Origin: CG2-30-40-21 sp043806395
GTDB taxonomy: Bacteria > UBA9089 > CG2-30-40-21
NCBI GenBank assembly: GCA_043806395.1
Contig: JAZDHC010000185.1
Coordinates: forward strand, 1-15,988
Direction of reading: 5' to 3'
Length of the DNA stretch: 15,988 nt
Notes under the pieces: generated by a model
What the model saw: the letters and a program-made list of their open reading frames with translations, nothing else
What the model was told of the DNA's origin: nothing
Database searches by the model: none
In this document: in pieces, positions 13,515 through 15,988 of the stretch
Layout: every line of letters begins with the position of its first letter
Position numbering within the stretch: position 1 is the first letter of the stretch
Translations under genes and position numbers: made by a program

Positions 13515-14552
13515 ATGGCTGAGAATATGAATAGCGAGGTTTCTCAAGAAGAATTAGATGCTCTTTTGGGTGGGCAGCAACAGATAGAACCCATGCAACC
13601 TATTGAAACAGCAAAGCCAGTGAAGGATTTGTCCGGGGAAGAAAAAAAGGTATTATCAAATGTACTTGCTCCGGCTATGCAGGCTGCAATTACATCCCTT
13701 TCTACTATCTTAAATAAACAGGTGGATATTTCTGCCCCGGAGGTAGAAACTGTAACCCCGGATAAGGTGGCTTTTGATATACCTGGCTCAGCCATTGCTG
13801 TAGAGGTTGAATATTCCGGAGGGATTAAGGGGCATACATATCTTATCTTCTTAAAAGAGCAGGGAACACTTATTGCTGATATTATGATGGGTGGAGATGG
13901 GACTTCGCCGCCAAAGGACATAAATGATCTTTATCTTGGTGCCCTTGGTGAGGCATTGGGGCAAATGATAGATTCTTCGGCAGCATCCATATCCCATACC
14001 TTAGGAAAAACAGTAAGTGCTTCGCAACCAAAAATAAAAATTGTAAATTTTGCTTCAGAACAGGTGGATCTCCCTATTTTGAAACACCAAAAAATAGTTA
14101 AGGTTAAATATAATTTGAAATTAGGGGATCTATCAAGTGGCAATTTAATTCAATTAATGCCTGTAGATATTGCAAAACCAATTATTGATAGTATCTTGGG
14201 TGAAAAAAAGGCTGGGGGTGAAACGATGAATACAGAGATATCTCCGACTTTTGTCTCAGGGGTAAGCCCTGTTCAATTTGCTTCATTGAAATCAACAGGA
14301 GGGCCAGCTATTCCAGGGAATATAAAACTTATCATGGATGTTCCCATGGATGTCACTGTAGAGCTTGGTCGCAAAAAGATGAGTGTCAGGGAGATATTAG
14401 ACCTTGGCGTTGGTTCAATTGTTGAATTAGACAGAATGACTGGTGAATCAGTAGATGTCCTTGCTAATGGTAAATTAGTAGCCAAGGGTGGCGTAGTGGT
14501 TATTGAGGATACCTTTGGGGTAAGGATTACGGAAATTATTTCTTTGCCGTAA
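13515..14552 (+). CDS. fliN: flagellar motor switch protein FliN, FliY-like with CheC-type domain
   Basis: A 345-residue component of the cytoplasmic switch ring that sets rotation direction. Residues 9-20 (VSQEELDALLGG) match the N-terminal motif shared by FliM and FliY. Residues about 38-230 form a FliM/CheC-like middle domain, and about 265-342 form the SpoA/FliN C-terminal domain (NIKLIMDVPMDVTVELGRKKMSVREIL). Ordinary FliN is near 100-140 residues, so this is the FliY architecture. In FliY/CheC phosphatases two ExxN sites act on CheY-P; here the aligned positions are N49/A52 and E146/G149, so phosphatase activity is doubtful. The ATG has an excellent AAGGAGG site 7 nt upstream; an in-frame ATG at 13416 would give an unrelated 33-residue extension and lies at the expected transcription start, so it is rejected. 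Confidence 0.9.
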   Translation: MAENMNSEVSQEELDALLGGQQQIEPMQPIETAKPVKDLSGEEKKVLSNVLAPAMQAAITSLSTILNKQVDISAPEVETVTPDKVAFDIPGSAIAVEVEYSGGIKGHTYLIFLKEQGTLIADIMMGGDGTSPPKDINDLYLGALGEALGQMIDSSAASISHTLGKTVSASQPKIKIVNFASEQVDLPILKHQKIVKVKYNLKLGDLSSGNLIQLMPVDIAKPIIDSILGEKKAGGETMNTEISPTFVSGVSPVQFASLKSTGGPAIPGNIKLIMDVPMDVTVELGRKKMSVREILDLGVGSIVELDRMTGESVDVLANGKLVAKGGVVVIEDTFGVRITEIISLP

Positions 14553-14614
14553 CTACTCACCATGGAGACACGGAGAACACGGAGAGCATAGAGAATTGAT
14601 TGGAAACAAGTGTA

Positions 14615-14755
14615 GGGCGCCTCTAAAAACTCAATCAAGTCGATGATGGCAAGGCGCAAAGATGCGAAAAAGCGCAGTTTACAAGTGGTAAATGAGCATT
14701 TTGAGCAGCTTTGCAACGCTGCCAGCGTGGCTTTAGTGGGTTTTTAGAGGTGCCC
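14615..14755. mobile_element. MITE-like element, about 25-bp terminal inverted repeats, TGTA target duplication
   Basis: The left end GGGCGCCTCTAAAAACTC (from 14615) and the reverse complement of the right end, GGGCACCTCTAAAAACCC (to 14755), match at 21 of 25 positions. TGTA flanks both sides (14611-14614 and 14756-14759). The 141-bp interior has no gene. TIR style and 4-bp duplication resemble IS5-type elements, but I give this only as a suggestion. The MITE lies in the 340-bp fliN-fliO gap. The left part of that gap (14563-14590) holds a short GGAGACACGGAGAACACGGAG repeat, and the right part holds the two-hairpin element. Confidence 0.75.
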
Positions 14756-14795
14756 TGTATTCTTCATCAATTTTTCGTGTTTTTTGTGTCTTTAT

Positions 14796-14866
14796 TGTAG
14801 GGGCAACCCTTGTGGTTGCCCTCTGGCAAATGTTCGAAAAGGGCAGGTGCAAGACCTGCCCCTACA
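14796..14866. repeat. two-hairpin GTAGGGGC element, copy B
   Basis: TGTAG (14796-14800) and CTACA (14862-14866) enclose GGGCAACC/GGTTGCCC (14801-14808 with 14814-14821) and GGGCAGGT/ACCTGCCC (14841-14848 with 14854-14861). The architecture is that of the copy at 6166-6226, with different but still fully paired stems. It sits about 26 bp before the fliO start and could influence its mRNA. Confidence 0.8.
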
Positions 14867-14892
14867 CCAAAATCATCATGGGAGGGGGCTAA

Positions 14893-15555
14893 TTGCGACG
14901 ATTAATATTTATCTGTCTACTCATATCATTATCTTTGTTTGGGAAAATATTTGAAACTGAGGCAACTTCAACTCTGACAACAGTTGCCACAACGCAGGCA
15001 GTTTCAACCCAAACCACACCAACTATTCAAAAAACCACCAGCACAGAAGATCAACCTGTATTTACAGGGAATAAAAATGCCCCCTCTTCTAAAGGGTACA
15101 AGGTTAATCTTTTTGCAGTTATTGTAAAAACCATTCTGGCATTAATCGTTATTGGATTGCTTATTGTTGGATTATTGAGGTTTTTCTTCAAGGACAAGGT
15201 GGCATTATTCTCCGGTGCAAAATGTATCAATATCCTCGCCTCTCAACCCTTATCACCAAATAAATACATGCAAATAGTAGAAATAGGCAATAAGCTGATC
15301 ATTCTGGGAATAACAGACAGCAATATCAATCTTTTATGCGAGATAACAGATACAGATACCGTAGACTTGATTAAACTCCAATGCAGCTCCGAGCCACAAT
15401 CTACAGGTCTTCCTTTTATAGAGCATCTGACAGGTTCTATAAAAAAAGTACTTGGTAGCTTTGGGAATATGGAAGAGAAAAAAGCAAAGGGATATGAGGA
15501 AAAGGTTGAATTTTTAAAAACACAACGGGATAGATTGAGAAGGTTGGAGGGTTAG
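14893..15555 (+). CDS. fliO: flagellar export apparatus protein FliO
   Basis: A 220-residue membrane protein that assists assembly of the FliP-containing flagellar export gate. It has a signal-like hydrophobic N-terminus (1-20), a Thr/Ser-rich periplasmic linker (about 25-65), one clear transmembrane segment (about 72-98, ending LLRFFFK), and a cytoplasmic FliO domain (about 105-155, with SGAKCINILASQPLSPNKYM, QIVEIGNKLIILGIT and LLCEIT). The tail is basic and probably helical. FliO is poorly conserved, so assignment rests on this layout plus the fliN neighbour. The start is TTG with a strong GGAGGGGG ribosome site. fliP usually follows fliO, but here gene remnants follow. Confidence 0.83.
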   Translation: MRRLIFICLLISLSLFGKIFETEATSTLTTVATTQAVSTQTTPTIQKTTSTEDQPVFTGNKNAPSSKGYKVNLFAVIVKTILALIVIGLLIVGLLRFFFKDKVALFSGAKCINILASQPLSPNKYMQIVEIGNKLIILGITDSNINLLCEITDTDTVDLIKLQCSSEPQSTGLPFIEHLTGSIKKVLGSFGNMEEKKAKGYEEKVEFLKTQRDRLRRLEG

Positions 15556-15599
15556 GAAATACGGGGAATACAAGGGTAATTATACGAGGGGGAATAAGG

Positions 15600-15707
15600 A
15601 TGAATGGAAAAACATTTACTGCAGTACTACATAGGGAGGATAATATTTATGTTGCTGAATGTTCTGAAGTGGGTACAATAAGTCAAGGTCATACTATTAA
15701 AGTGTAA
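15600..15707 (+). pseudogene. HicB-type antitoxin, N-terminal remnant
   Basis: A 35-residue frame begins at an ATG with GGGGGAATAAGG upstream and reads TFTAVLHREDNIYVAECSEV then GTISQGHTI. This matches the N-terminus of HicB-family antitoxins (pattern YVAECPE...G..SQG.T), which normally run past 65 residues. It stops directly after that segment, before the helix that would follow. No HicA-like toxin gene is visible beside it. It is most simply a truncated remnant. Confidence 0.65.
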
Positions 15708-15718
15708 TTGGAGATATT

Positions 15719-15853
15719 ATGGCAAAGACCAAAGAAAATAATAATAACGAACCAATTGAGAAACAAATGTGGAAATCTGCCGACAAGCTTCGAAAAAACA
15801 TTGATGCTGCTGAATATAAACATGTGGTTCTGGGATTAATCTTCCTGAAATAG
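15719..15853 (+). pseudogene. type I restriction-modification methyltransferase HsdM, N-terminal remnant
   Basis: A 44-residue frame with GGAG 7 nt before its ATG. Residues 14-44 (EKQMWKSADKLRKN, then EYKHVVLGLIFLK) are the highly conserved HsdM N-terminus, which normally continues YISDAFEE and runs to about 500 residues. Here the homology ends at LIFLK with TAG, followed by unrelated repeat-like sequence starting GGGACGGTTCACC. The rest of the gene, including the methyltransferase NPPF region, is absent from the next 130 bp. It lies 11 bp after the HicB remnant, so the pair looks like the eroded left end of a defence locus. Confidence 0.75.
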
Positions 15854-15904
15854 GGACGGTTCACCTTTGTTTGAAAGCTTGCGGTTAGTTGAGAGTGCAA
15901 TATT

Positions 15905-15922
15905 CCCCCTTAGAAAAGGGGG
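15905..15922. repeat. CCCCCTT/AAGGGGG hairpin repeat
   Basis: A 7-bp stem (15905-15911 with 15916-15922) with loop AGAA, followed by GGGGTTAGGGGGTTG-like sequence. It belongs to the same word family as the interior of the MITE at 1739-1970. The rest of 15854-15960 shows no gene. Confidence 0.55.
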
Positions 15923-15972
15923 TTAGGGGGTTGTATTCTGTAGATGATGTCCCCTTGCCCGAAAGGAATCAT

Positions 15973-15988
15973 ATGAAAAACGATGAAA
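15973..15988 (+). CDS. start of an unidentified gene, cut by window end
   Basis: ATG AAA AAC GAT GAA follows an AAAGGA ribosome site by 6 nt and continues beyond the window. Five residues do not allow identification. Position after fliO makes fliP conceivable, but the intervening remnants weaken that. Confidence 0.3.

Overview
The window is AT-rich bacterial DNA with many short dispersed repeats and hairpin elements. It carries chemosensory-type flagellar motor genes (a FliY-like FliN and FliO) and a membrane oxidoreductase operon of the Ehr type (energy-converting hydrogenase-related). This combination suggests a flagellated, probably anaerobic bacterium. The repeat load looks like that of uncultured candidate-phylum genomes, but I cannot place it taxonomically from the sequence alone.

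Positions 1-9063 (minus strand, read right to left) form one long operon. A near-consensus sigma70-type promoter at 9035-9063 precedes a small gene joining an excisionase-type DNA-binding domain to a PTS IIA domain. Next come a HyfB-like antiporter-type subunit, a HyfC/NuoH-like subunit, a HyfF-like antiporter-type subunit and a NuoCD/HyfG-like large subunit. After a repeat-filled gap with a 232-bp MITE-like element and an intervening MFS transporter comes a NuoB/HyfI-like iron-sulfur small subunit that runs off the left edge. The large subunit lacks all four cysteines that hold the Ni-Fe centre, so this is an Ehr-type complex and not a hydrogenase. The expected HyfE/NuoK-like subunit is not in the window.

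Positions 9132-13237 (minus strand) hold a secreted TPR / NHL-propeller / VWA-like protein with a His-Gly tail, followed 41 bp downstream by pyrC (dihydroorotase). Both carry slippage-prone repeats: a run of ten G residues in the first, and in pyrC a 308-bp array of 44 heptamers inside a 23-bp duplicated target. The pyrC insertion adds 113 residues without breaking the frame.

Positions 13375-15555 (plus strand) carry a divergent promoter, fliN (FliY-like, with degenerate CheC-type phosphatase sites) and fliO, separated by 340 bp of repeats that include a second MITE-like element with a 4-bp target duplication. After fliO are two gene remnants (a HicB antitoxin N-terminus and an HsdM N-terminus), another hairpin repeat, and the start of a further gene.

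The main themes are an Ehr operon led by a PTS-IIA/DNA-binding protein and remodelled by insertions, and an unusual density of hairpin and MITE-like elements, some inside coding sequence and some nested in each other. No tRNA, rRNA or CRISPR array was seen.
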